Part shown: piece by piece, positions 39,242 to 46,846 of the stretch | Layout of the letters: each line of letters starts with the position of its first letter | Numbering within the stretch: position 1 is the first letter of the stretch | Assembly: GCF_024198255.1 (NCBI RefSeq) | Contig: NZ_JAJVKW010000012.1 | Coordinates: 307,458 to 371,457 of the forward strand | Length of the DNA: 64,000 bases | Reading direction: 5' to 3' | Origin: Myxococcus guangdongensis | Lineage (GTDB): Bacteria > Myxococcota > Myxococcia > Myxococcales > Myxococcaceae | The notes under the pieces: model-generated | What the model was told of the DNA's origin: nothing | What the model saw: only the letters and a program-made list of their open reading frames with translations | Database searches by the model: none | Position numbers and translations under genes: made by a program

Positions 39242-41467
39242 ATGCGATTCTCCTTCCTCGCCCTGGTGCTCACGACGCTGACGGGCACGCCCGTCCTCGC
39301 GGACCCCCCCAGTCCGGTCTTCGCGCCCGTCCCGGATGCGAGCACCCAGACGAAGCTGGACCTGGCGGACCGGTTCACCCGGCGCGTGGAGCTCGTGCGG
39401 GACAGCCTGGTGCCGCCCCGGTGGCTGCGTGAGGGAGACCGCGTGGTCTTCTGGGCCCGCGAGGGCAACGACGGCGGGACGTGGGTGGTGGCGCACGCGA
39501 GGACGGGCGAGCTCGAGCCGCTCGTGTCCGGGGAGGCGCTGCGCCGACAGCTCTCCACGCTCCTGGGCAAGCCCGTGACGGCGCCGCGCTTCTACGACGT
39601 CGCCATCGCGCCGGATGAGCAGGGCATCGTGTTCCAGCTCGAGGGGAAGACCTTCGGCCTGGGCCTGTCGGGAGGCCAGGTCACGCGGCTGTCGCCCCAG
39701 GACCGGGCCGCGCTGACGTTGTCTCGTGAGCATGTCCTCGCGCCGCGTGGAGGCGCGCTCGCGGTGCGCAAGGGCGGCGGCTTCGCGGTGCTGGGCGCGG
39801 ACGGGGCCACCGTGGTGGAGCGCGAGGCGGAGGAGCGGCTCGACTGGCGGATTCCCGAGCGGGCCTGGTCGCCGGATGGCCGCTACCTCGCGGTGTGGCG
39901 CGAGGACACGCGCGCGGTGCACCAGGTCCCCATCGTGGACTACGCCACCGCGCTGGAGAAGGTGACGACGGTGCCGTACACGAAGGTGGGGACGCCGCTG
40001 CCTCGCTCGGAGCTGCACCTGGTCGACGTGACGACGGGGAGCGTGACGCGCGTCGCCCCCGTCGAGGGCGAGACGTATGACTTCTTCGCCGGCTGGAACC
40101 CCGAGGGCACGGAGGCGCTGTGCCTCCACCTCTCGCGGGACGCGAAGCGACTGGACCTCACCGCCGTGACGCCGGAGACGGCGCGGCGTCGGCACGTGCT
40201 GCGCGAGGAGCGCCCGGAGACGTTCGTCGCGGGCCTCGACTTCGCGGTGGGCGGTTGGGAGAAGCAGGTGACGGCGCTGCCCTCGGGGCGCGGCTACCTG
40301 TGGATGTCCGAGCGCGACGGGTGGCGTCACGTGTACGCATATGACCGCGCGGGGAAGCTCGTGCGGCAGGTGACGCGGGGCGCCTTCCCCGTGCACGAGG
40401 TCGTGTCCCTCGCGCCCACGGGTGATGTGCTCTACGTGCTGGCCTCCGCGGACAGCGGCGCGCCCTACGAGCAGCTCATCTACCGGGGCAGCCTGAAGGG
40501 CGGCGCGCTGACGCGGCTGTCCTCGGGCTCGGGCATGCACCGGATGACGCCGTCTCCCTCGGGTCAGTACTACGTGGACACCGGGTCCTCGCGCACGCAG
40601 CCCCGTGTCCGGGAGCTGGCCTCCGTGAAGGGGGGCAAGCGCGTGCGCCTCACCACCGCGGACGTGAGCGGGCTGGAGGCGCTCGGCGGCACGACGCCGG
40701 AGGCGCTGCTCGTCAAGGCGGCCGACGGCGTCACGCCCCTGCACGGCGTGCTCTACAAGCCGCGCGACTTCGACCCCGCGAAGCGCTACCCCGTCATCGC
40801 CTACATCTACGCGGGGCCCTTCCTCTCCGTCGTGCCATGGAATTACATCGGAAACTCCATGTCGTTGACCGCCAGCGGCCTGGCGCAGCTCGGCTTCGTG
40901 GTGGTGATGCTGGACCCGCGCGGAGGACCGGGGCGGAGCAAGGCCTTCCAGGACGCGAACTACGGCCGCGTGGGCCAGACGGAGATTCCCGACTACGTCA
41001 CGGGCCTGAAGCAGGCCGCGTCCACGCGTCCGTGGATGGACCTGGAGCGCGTGGGCCTCCACGGTGCTTCGTGGGGTGGCTACTTCACGCTGCGAGGCAT
41101 GCTGACGGCGCCGGACTTCTTCACGTCGGGCTACGCCGTGGCGCCGGGCGCGCTGGAGGAGGAGGCCATCATCAACGAGCCCTACCTCGGCCTGCGCGAC
41201 AAGAATCCCCAGGGCTACGCGGCGGGCGACAACCTCGCGCTCGCGCACCAGCTGAAGGGGCCACTGAAGCTGCTGCACGGCACCAGCGATGTGAATGCCA
41301 CGCTCTCGGTGACGATGCGGATGGCGGACGCGCTCATCAAGGCAGGCAAGCGCTTCGAGCTGCTCCTCATGCCCGGCGAGCCCCACTCACCGCAGGGCGG
41401 CGCCAGTCGGTACTCCCGGGATGACGTGGGGCTGTTCTTCCTGCGCACGCTGGGTGCGCCTCGGTGA
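39242..41467 (+). CDS. S9-family serine peptidase, dipeptidyl peptidase IV-like
   Basis: A 741-residue exported enzyme: signal peptide (1-20), a beta-propeller of seven or eight blades (about 50-480), and a C-terminal alpha/beta hydrolase domain. Catalytic Ser610 is in HGASWGGYF; the Asp is in HGTSDVNATLSV and the His in GEPHSPQGG. The motif GPGRSKAFQDANYGRVGQTE is typical of the DPP IV branch. It should cleave dipeptides, often after Pro, in the envelope. The LysR gene lies divergently upstream. Confidence 0.93.
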   Translation: MRFSFLALVLTTLTGTPVLADPPSPVFAPVPDASTQTKLDLADRFTRRVELVRDSLVPPRWLREGDRVVFWAREGNDGGTWVVAHARTGELEPLVSGEALRRQLSTLLGKPVTAPRFYDVAIAPDEQGIVFQLEGKTFGLGLSGGQVTRLSPQDRAALTLSREHVLAPRGGALAVRKGGGFAVLGADGATVVEREAEERLDWRIPERAWSPDGRYLAVWREDTRAVHQVPIVDYATALEKVTTVPYTKVGTPLPRSELHLVDVTTGSVTRVAPVEGETYDFFAGWNPEGTEALCLHLSRDAKRLDLTAVTPETARRRHVLREERPETFVAGLDFAVGGWEKQVTALPSGRGYLWMSERDGWRHVYAYDRAGKLVRQVTRGAFPVHEVVSLAPTGDVLYVLASADSGAPYEQLIYRGSLKGGALTRLSSGSGMHRMTPSPSGQYYVDTGSSRTQPRVRELASVKGGKRVRLTTADVSGLEALGGTTPEALLVKAADGVTPLHGVLYKPRDFDPAKRYPVIAYIYAGPFLSVVPWNYIGNSMSLTASGLAQLGFVVVMLDPRGGPGRSKAFQDANYGRVGQTEIPDYVTGLKQAASTRPWMDLERVGLHGASWGGYFTLRGMLTAPDFFTSGYAVAPGALEEEAIINEPYLGLRDKNPQGYAAGDNLALAHQLKGPLKLLHGTSDVNATLSVTMRMADALIKAGKRFELLLMPGEPHSPQGGASRYSRDDVGLFFLRTLGAPR

Positions 41468-41510
41468 ATGGCGCCTGGGGCACGGGGGCTTGCCGGGGTA
41501 GACTCCACGA

Positions 41511-42269
41511 GTGGCCAGCGTCCGTCTTCGGTGTGTGAACTGTGGTGCCCCCTTCCTCAAGTCCTCGGAGCGGGAGTCGACCTGCGGCCATTGCGGCGCG
41601 GACCAGCCCCGCCCCTCGAACAACCCCCTGCCGCTCGGGTGGAAGGAATCCCCGGCGCCCAGGTCGGCAGACGACGCGAAGGTCATCATTGGCTGGGTGC
41701 TGTTGGGCATCGTCCTCACGGCCTCCCTGCTCGTCGCGGCCGTGGTGATGGCGGTGTCATCCCGCGAGCCCCCTCCTCGCGTGGTCACGCCTGGCCCGGT
41801 GACGCCGCCCCCGCCGCCCATCGTCACACCGCCGCCCGAGCCCCCTCTCGTGGTGGAGGCACCGCCGCCCGTGCCCGAAATCATCGTGGAGAAGCCCGTC
41901 AAGCGGCCGCCTCCTCCGATGCCCAAGACGAACGAGGCCTGGGGCGCCATCCAGCTCGCGAAGAAGCTGCGCCAGTACGACTACTGCGGCAATGAGGCCA
42001 TCCTCCGGGATGGCACGCTGCCTCGTCGCTTCACGCTCCGCGCGCGGTTCGACAAGGGCGGCGAGGGCGTGACGGCCTCTGTCCTGCCCAAGACGTCCGT
42101 GCGGATGCTCAACGCCTGCATCAAGCACAAGACGAAGTACATCTATCTGGGCACGCCGCCGGAGAAGCGCGACTTCGAGGTGGAATTGACGCTGTCGTTC
42201 GCGCACCTGCGTCCCAAGGGCAAACCCGAGACCTACGATGACCAGTGGAGCGTCCTCCATGACGACTGA
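41511..42269 (+). CDS. Zinc-ribbon, membrane and Pro-rich protein with TonB-like C-terminal domain
   Basis: A 252-residue protein starting at GTG 41511. An N-terminal zinc ribbon (CVNCGAPFL and CGHCGAD, residues 8-31) is followed by a membrane helix (about 58-80) and a Pro-rich spacer (PPPPIVTPPPEPP), then a C-terminal domain of about 120 residues. The plan of helix, Pro-rich spanner and globular end resembles TonB/AgmX-type proteins, but the C-terminal domain has no clear TonB signature. It is preceded by the peptidase gene at 44 bases. Confidence 0.75.
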   Translation: MASVRLRCVNCGAPFLKSSERESTCGHCGADQPRPSNNPLPLGWKESPAPRSADDAKVIIGWVLLGIVLTASLLVAAVVMAVSSREPPPRVVTPGPVTPPPPPIVTPPPEPPLVVEAPPPVPEIIVEKPVKRPPPPMPKTNEAWGAIQLAKKLRQYDYCGNEAILRDGTLPRRFTLRARFDKGGEGVTASVLPKTSVRMLNACIKHKTKYIYLGTPPEKRDFEVELTLSFAHLRPKGKPETYDDQWSVLHDD

Positions 42270-42383
42270 GTCCATGCGTCGTCGAGGGACTCCGCCAGGA
42301 AGCCAGTGATGGGCTCGAGGGGCACGGCGACGTGCCTCCGCGGAGTCCTTTGTGCGCGCCGGGCGCGGTAGGGTGGGCGCTCG

Positions 42384-43508
42384 ATGCCCATCACACGTTT
42401 GCAGATCGCGGGTTACCGCTCGGTGCGTCGGCTCTCGATGGAGTTGGGGCCGATGAATGTCATCGTCGGCGCCAACGGAAGCGGCAAGACGAACCTGTAC
42501 CGCGCGCTGTATCTGTTGTCGGTGGCCGCGGAGGGGAGGCTGGCGCGGACGCTCGCGGAGGAGGGCGGGACGCCGAGCGTGTTGTGGGCCGGGCCCCGCA
42601 TGGCGAAGAAGCCCGTGCGCTTGTCGGTGCAGGTGGAGTTGGGTGAACTCGCGTACGAGCTGACCTGCGGAATCGTTCCCCCTGTCCCGAGGGTGCCGGA
42701 CCCTTTTCGTCTGGACCCCGAGGTGAAGACGGAGCACCTGTGGGCCCTCTCCGGAGGGCGCAAGGTGGTGTTGATGGAGCGCAAGGACCGCACGGCCTTC
42801 ATGCGGGACGCGGATGGGAAGCGGGTGGTGTTTCCCACGGGCCTCTGGAGCGCGGAGTCGGTGCTGGACCAACTGGGCGAGCCGCACCGCTTCCCTCGGT
42901 TGTCGGAGGTTCAGCGCACCTTCGCCTCGTGGCGCTTCTACCATCACTTCCGCACGGACCCTGACGCCCCCATGCGTCATCCCCGAGTGGGTGTGAGGAC
43001 GCCGGTGCTGGCGCATGACGGCGCGGACCTCGCGGCGGCGCTGATGACCATCCTCGACATCGGGGATGACCGCGCACTGGACCAGGGCGTCGACGATGCG
43101 TTCCCTGGCGCGAGGCTCGATGTCCGCTCGGAGGAAGGCCGCTTCAGCCTGTTCCTGCACATGCCCGGGCTGAATCGTCCCATGGCCGCGGCCGAGCTGT
43201 CCGACGGCACGCTGCGCTACCTCTGCCTGCTGGCCGCACTGCTCAGTCCGCGTCCTCCCGCGTTCCTCGCGCTCAACGAGCCGGAGACGAGCCTGCACCC
43301 GGACCTGCTGGAGCCGCTGGGACGACTGCTCGCGAAGGCGTCGAAGACGTCGCAAGTCTGGGTGACGACGCACGCGGAGTTGCTCGCGCGCACGGTGGCG
43401 AGCGCCACGCGCTGCGAGCCCGTGTACCTGGTGAAGAAGGACGGAGCCACGCAGGTGGAGGGGCGCACGGAGGAGGACGATGACGACGCCTCCGACGATG
43501 ACGTGTGA
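42384..43508 (+). CDS. AAA-type predicted ATPase of the RecF/OLD-like group
   Basis: A 374-residue ATPase: Walker A GANGSGKTN (about 29-37), ABC-type signature ELSDGTLRYL, Walker B FLALNEPETSLHPDLL, and a final-strand TTHAELLAR. Asn stands where the Walker B Asp usually is in most ABC-type ATPases; the Glu that follows is kept, and this variant is common in this predicted ATPase family. It has no TOPRIM domain, so it is not a full OLD nuclease, and no nuclease partner is adjacent. The acidic tail (EEDDDDASDDD) is unusual. Role unknown. Confidence 0.88.
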   Translation: MPITRLQIAGYRSVRRLSMELGPMNVIVGANGSGKTNLYRALYLLSVAAEGRLARTLAEEGGTPSVLWAGPRMAKKPVRLSVQVELGELAYELTCGIVPPVPRVPDPFRLDPEVKTEHLWALSGGRKVVLMERKDRTAFMRDADGKRVVFPTGLWSAESVLDQLGEPHRFPRLSEVQRTFASWRFYHHFRTDPDAPMRHPRVGVRTPVLAHDGADLAAALMTILDIGDDRALDQGVDDAFPGARLDVRSEEGRFSLFLHMPGLNRPMAAAELSDGTLRYLCLLAALLSPRPPAFLALNEPETSLHPDLLEPLGRLLAKASKTSQVWVTTHAELLARTVASATRCEPVYLVKKDGATQVEGRTEEDDDDASDDDV

Positions 43509-43643
43509 GGCTCAGCCACCGTCGGAGCGCTGTTCTCCGGTGACACACCCCACCAGCAGGCGCGATGCTGCTGGCCCTCACAGGTCTCCCAGCGTGTCAG
43601 CCCTCACTCCGCGCCAGCGCAATCCCCCGTGCAGGGACGTGTC

Positions 43644-44537
43644 ATGACGCCGGGGCTCTATCGCGTGCACAAACCGGTGGGCCCCACCAGCTTCTCGGTG
43701 GTGCAGTCGTTCCTCGAGGAGACGCGGGCCGTCCCCGGCAAGCGCGTGCCCGTGTGTCACGGCGGCACGCTGGACCCGTTCGCGCAAGGGCTGCTGCTCA
43801 TCCTCGTGGGCCAGTCCACGCGCCTGTTCGAGCTGCTGCACGTCGTGCCCAAGACCTACGAAGCGGACGTCATCTGGGGCACGGAGATGGACACGGGAGA
43901 CCTGCACGGCCGCCCCGTCCTCCAGGGGGACACCTCACCCCTGACGCCTGGGATGCTGGACGCCGCGCTCGCCCCGTTCCTCGGCTGGCGGGAGCAGGTC
44001 CCTCCCGCGACGAGCGCCAAGAAGGTCGGCGGAGAGCCCGCGTATCGCAAGGCGCACCGGGGCGAAGTGGTGGAGCTGCCACCCTCGCGCGTGTACCTCC
44101 ACTCCGCGAACTGGCTGTCGCACGACCTGCCCCGCACCAGCCGCCTGTCGATGACATGCCGCGGCGGCTACTACGTGCGCTCCCTCGCGCGCGACCTCGG
44201 CCGGGCACTCGGTTGTGGCGCGCACCTGTCCACGTTGAGCCGCACACGAATCGGACCCTGGACCGACCCCGAGCCCGGAGCGCGAGTGCTGGCGACAGGC
44301 CGCGAGCTGCTCCCCTGGGCGCGCGTGCGTCCGCTCACGGACCACGAGGTCGGCGACTTGCGCCGCGAGCGCTCCATTCCCCTCGTCGGCACGAGCCCAC
44401 CGGACTGGCGTCTCCCCACGGGCTTCCCGGACCCCGAGGCGCCCGTGCGGGGCTTCCACCAGGGCCGGCTCGCGTTCCTGCTCCGCGAGCGGGACGGCGC
44501 GCTGTGGAGCGAGGCGGAGCTGCGCGGCGGCCTGTGA
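43644..44537 (+). CDS. truB: TruB-family tRNA pseudouridine synthase
   Basis: A 297-residue enzyme of the TruB family, expected to make pseudouridine-55 in tRNA. Motif I contains the catalytic Asp44 in HGGTLDPFAQGLLLI, followed by the family's RSLARDLGRALGCGAHLS arginine/leucine motif near residue 180. Differences from standard TruB, such as HGGT instead of GHTGT or HAGT, and a C-terminal extension of about 80 residues, leave open whether it is the housekeeping copy or a paralogue. It is not located in the usual rbfA-rpsO context. The ATG at 43644 is chosen by its AGGGA site. Confidence 0.88.
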   Translation: MTPGLYRVHKPVGPTSFSVVQSFLEETRAVPGKRVPVCHGGTLDPFAQGLLLILVGQSTRLFELLHVVPKTYEADVIWGTEMDTGDLHGRPVLQGDTSPLTPGMLDAALAPFLGWREQVPPATSAKKVGGEPAYRKAHRGEVVELPPSRVYLHSANWLSHDLPRTSRLSMTCRGGYYVRSLARDLGRALGCGAHLSTLSRTRIGPWTDPEPGARVLATGRELLPWARVRPLTDHEVGDLRRERSIPLVGTSPPDWRLPTGFPDPEAPVRGFHQGRLAFLLRERDGALWSEAELRGGL

Positions 44538-44649
44538 AGGACGCCCGACGCCTGGGCCATGAAACTGCTTTCCAGGGTCGTCCGTATGTCTTGTGCGCCC
44601 CGGGACACGGGGGGCGGATGCGGCTCTTTGACATGCAGGGCGAGGATCC

Positions 44650-44719
44650 GGTGACTCCAGTCACCACCCCAAGGGCCTCCACCTGGTGACTGTTGTCACC
44701 GGTGGTGACAGGTGTCACC
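44650..44719 (+). promoter_or_regulatory. Three identical 16-base dyads (operator array)
   Basis: GGTGAC-N4-GTCACC occurs at 44650-44665, 44685-44700 and 44704-44719 (spacers TCCA, TGTT, AGGT). The inner sequence GTGA-N6-TCAC has the symmetry and spacing of CRP/FNR-type sites. The dyads start 35 and 19 bases apart. The array lies 120-190 bases upstream of the repeat-protein gene at 44842 and downstream of TruB, so it belongs to the repeat-protein promoter. The sequence 44538-44649 shows nothing else. Confidence 0.8.
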
Positions 44720-44787
44720 ACCCCCCACCTCCACCCAGGTGCTCCGTAACTCCCTGAAAATAAAGAAGAAGTGAAGGTAGGCGTCTG

Positions 44788-44803
44788 TGGCACGGGACGC
44801 GCA
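44788..44803 (+). promoter_or_regulatory. Sigma-54-like promoter of the four-repeat protein gene
   Basis: TGGCAC-N5-GCGCA keeps the GG at -24 and GC at -12 at exactly the sigma-54 spacing, and 6/6 of the -24 box; the T-T of the -12 box is G-C here. It lies 39 bases before the ATG at 44842, and the dyad array sits roughly 70-140 bases upstream of it, the usual distance for an enhancer-binding activator. Confidence 0.45.
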
Positions 44804-44841
44804 ATAGGGGTGCTCACCACGGTTCACGACGGAGACCCCAA

Positions 44842-46296
44842 ATGACCATCGCTACCACGTTCAAGCCCGCGCTGCAGAAGCTCAACCGCACCGAGGCGAA
44901 GCTGGAGAAGCTCGAAGGCAAGCTCGAGCGCGTCCTGGAGCGTGAGCACAAGCTCCTCAAGGACCTTCGCAACGTGATGAAGCAGCAGGTCCAGAACGGC
45001 CGCGCGGGGGCGGGGCGTGACAGCTTCGACGCGGGTGCTCGCGGTGGTGTCGCCAACCGCCCGCTGCCCAACGAGTGGAGCCCGCTGGACACGGGGGCGC
45101 TGCGCGAGACGAACAAGCTGGACAAGACCAAGGGCCCCATCACCGCGGACCAGCTCACCGAGGCCATCCGCCGTGGCACGGGGGACCACGACGGCAACGC
45201 GGCGCGCGGTGAGTACCGCGCCTTCTCGGAGTGGGCGGAGAAGAACCAGTCCCGCCTCACGCCCGAGGCCAAGCAGGTGATGGACCGCTTCTCCAAGTTC
45301 GCCGCCGAGCGCCAGGCCAACGGTCACAAGGAGGGCGACTGGCGGGACATGATGAAGGACATGAGGGGCATCGGCGACAAGAGCGCCGAGAAGCAGGTGG
45401 CGAAGCTCGACGCCATGCCCAAGCCCATCTCCGGTGAGCAGATGTCGCGCGCCATCGAGCGCGGCGTGAAGGACCGCGACAACAACACCGGCGACGAGCT
45501 GAAGGCCTTCCAGGACTGGGCGAAGAAGAACCAGGACAAGCTGTCGCCCGAGGCCAAGGAAGTGCTGGGCAAGTTCGAGAAGCACGCCAAGAAGGCGATG
45601 GCCTCTGGTGACAAGGACCTGACCCGCGGCGAGATGGACAAGATGCTCAACGACTTCAAGAAGGTCGGCGACGTGAGCGCCCGGAAGGCGATGGGGGAGC
45701 TGGACAAGGAGAACGGCCCCATCTCTGGCGAGGACATGCTGGGCGCCATCCAGAAGGGCGTGTCCGACGGTGGCCGCGCCACGCCCAAGGAGCTGGCCGA
45801 GGTCCAGAAGTGGGCGGAGAAGAACAAGGACCGCATGACGCCCGAGGCGCAGAAGGTGCTGGAGACGTTCCAGCAGCACGCCATGAAGTCGGGCACCGGT
45901 GGCCTCGACAAGGCCGAGCTGGACGCGGCGGTGAAGGAGGCGTCCCAGCACAAGACGTTCCGCGACGACTCCATGCGCACCGCGCTCGAGGGCCTGGACG
46001 GCAAGAGCGGCAAGATCTCCGCCAAGGACCTGACCAGCGCCATCAACCAGGGCGCGGGTGACTTCGACGGGCAGGGCGCGGGCGTCGAGCACGCGGACTT
46101 CCAGAAGTGGGCGATGCAGAACTACGACCGCCTCTCTCCCGAGGCGAAGAAGGTCGTGGACCTCTACGGGAAGTACGCCTCGGACGCGCTGGCCAAGGGC
46201 GAGACGGGCATCGCGAACACCGAGTTCGAGAAGATGCTCAAGGAGATGGAGCGCGTCAGCACGCCCGTGCTCCCGCCGCGCATCATCGCCGCCTGA
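44842..46296 (+). CDS. Protein of four ~97-residue repeats, EF-hand-like loops
   Basis: A 484-residue soluble protein. A coiled-coil-like N-terminus (12-50, LNRTEAKLEKLEGKLERVLE) is followed by four imperfect repeats at about 97-191, 193-288, 291-387 and 389-471. Each contains GPIT/S-x-(D/E)-(Q/M/L)x-x-AI, a loop such as DRDNNTGDE or DFDGQGAGVE (D-x-D-x-(D/N)-G-like), then W-A-x-K-N-x-x-x-LSPEAKxV. Loops resemble calcium-binding EF-hands but not all have the full ligand set. No signal peptide is visible. Expression is probably under the dyad array and sigma-54-like promoter upstream. I do not recognise the family. Confidence 0.85.
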   Translation: MTIATTFKPALQKLNRTEAKLEKLEGKLERVLEREHKLLKDLRNVMKQQVQNGRAGAGRDSFDAGARGGVANRPLPNEWSPLDTGALRETNKLDKTKGPITADQLTEAIRRGTGDHDGNAARGEYRAFSEWAEKNQSRLTPEAKQVMDRFSKFAAERQANGHKEGDWRDMMKDMRGIGDKSAEKQVAKLDAMPKPISGEQMSRAIERGVKDRDNNTGDELKAFQDWAKKNQDKLSPEAKEVLGKFEKHAKKAMASGDKDLTRGEMDKMLNDFKKVGDVSARKAMGELDKENGPISGEDMLGAIQKGVSDGGRATPKELAEVQKWAEKNKDRMTPEAQKVLETFQQHAMKSGTGGLDKAELDAAVKEASQHKTFRDDSMRTALEGLDGKSGKISAKDLTSAINQGAGDFDGQGAGVEHADFQKWAMQNYDRLSPEAKKVVDLYGKYASDALAKGETGIANTEFEKMLKEMERVSTPVLPPRIIAA

Positions 46297-46320
46297 TTCA
46301 TCCACACCGCATGGCCTGGC

Positions 46321-46342
46321 GCGGCGGAGGCAAAGCCGCCGC
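46321..46342 (+). terminator. Hairpin after the four-repeat gene
   Basis: GCGGCGG and CCGCCGC pair perfectly (7 bp) around an 8-base loop, 24 bases past the stop codon at 46296. There is no long T-run. It probably ends or stabilises the upstream transcript. Confidence 0.5.
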
Positions 46343-46634
46343 GACACGGACGCGGGCAGCACGGGAGCACCACCCGGTGGGGCCGGGTGTCGCACGAGAG
46401 GCCTCGCCGCGAGCCTTCCTCCGTGAGGGGACGGAAGGGGCGAAAGGGTTCGCGGCGGGCGTCCTCCTTCGGGACATGGAACCGGAGGCGGACGAGAGGA
46501 GTCGAAGTCTCGGCGGGATGGAAATGAAGACAGGGCGTCGGCGGGACCGTGGCACGCGGGCCGCACGGGGGGACGGGGGACGGCAGTCGAAGACTTTGAA
46601 CGGGCGGCTCCGACATAGGGGGAGCCAGCCCTCG

Positions 46635-46810
46635 GGCTCCCCGAATCGTTGGGGGATGGTTCGGGAGCCTTTTCTTGTGGGAGCGCCCCTCTTTAAGGGG
46701 GGCAGCGGGAGCTCGGACTGTTGGGGGATGGTCCGAGCCCCATTCTTGATGCGGTACCGAGGGACAGAAGCAAGAAGGGCCCGGACCGTTGGGGGATGGT
46801 CCGGGCCCTT
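46635..46810 (+). repeat. Three hairpins with the same loop and different stems
   Basis: The loop GTTGGGGGAT occurs at three places, each closed by a distinct complementary stem: 46635-46669 (GGCTCC..CGAATC with GGTTCGGGAGCC, one bulge), 46711-46738 (GCTCGGACT with GGTCCGAGC), and 46775-46810 (AAGGGCCCGGACC with GGTCCGGGCCCTT, 13 bp perfect). Stem pairs change together while the loop stays the same. The third has TTCGTTT after it and could terminate the plus-strand transcript ahead of transketolase. The gap 46297-46846 has no gene I can support. Confidence 0.8.
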
Positions 46811-46846
46811 CGTTTCTTCAGCGGCGCGCGTGGGGCGCGCGGTGGC

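Noticed and set aside
42384..43508. AAA ATPase considered as part of an antiphage OLD/Gabija-like system
   Set aside because: No TOPRIM domain is fused and no helicase or nuclease partner lies next to it; the NEPE Walker B variant is ordinary for its family.
44701..44760. GGTGAC dyads considered as stem-loop terminators of TruB
   Set aside because: Three identical 4-base-loop dyads without T-runs and at uneven spacing fit protein binding sites better than terminators, and the downstream gene needs a promoter there.
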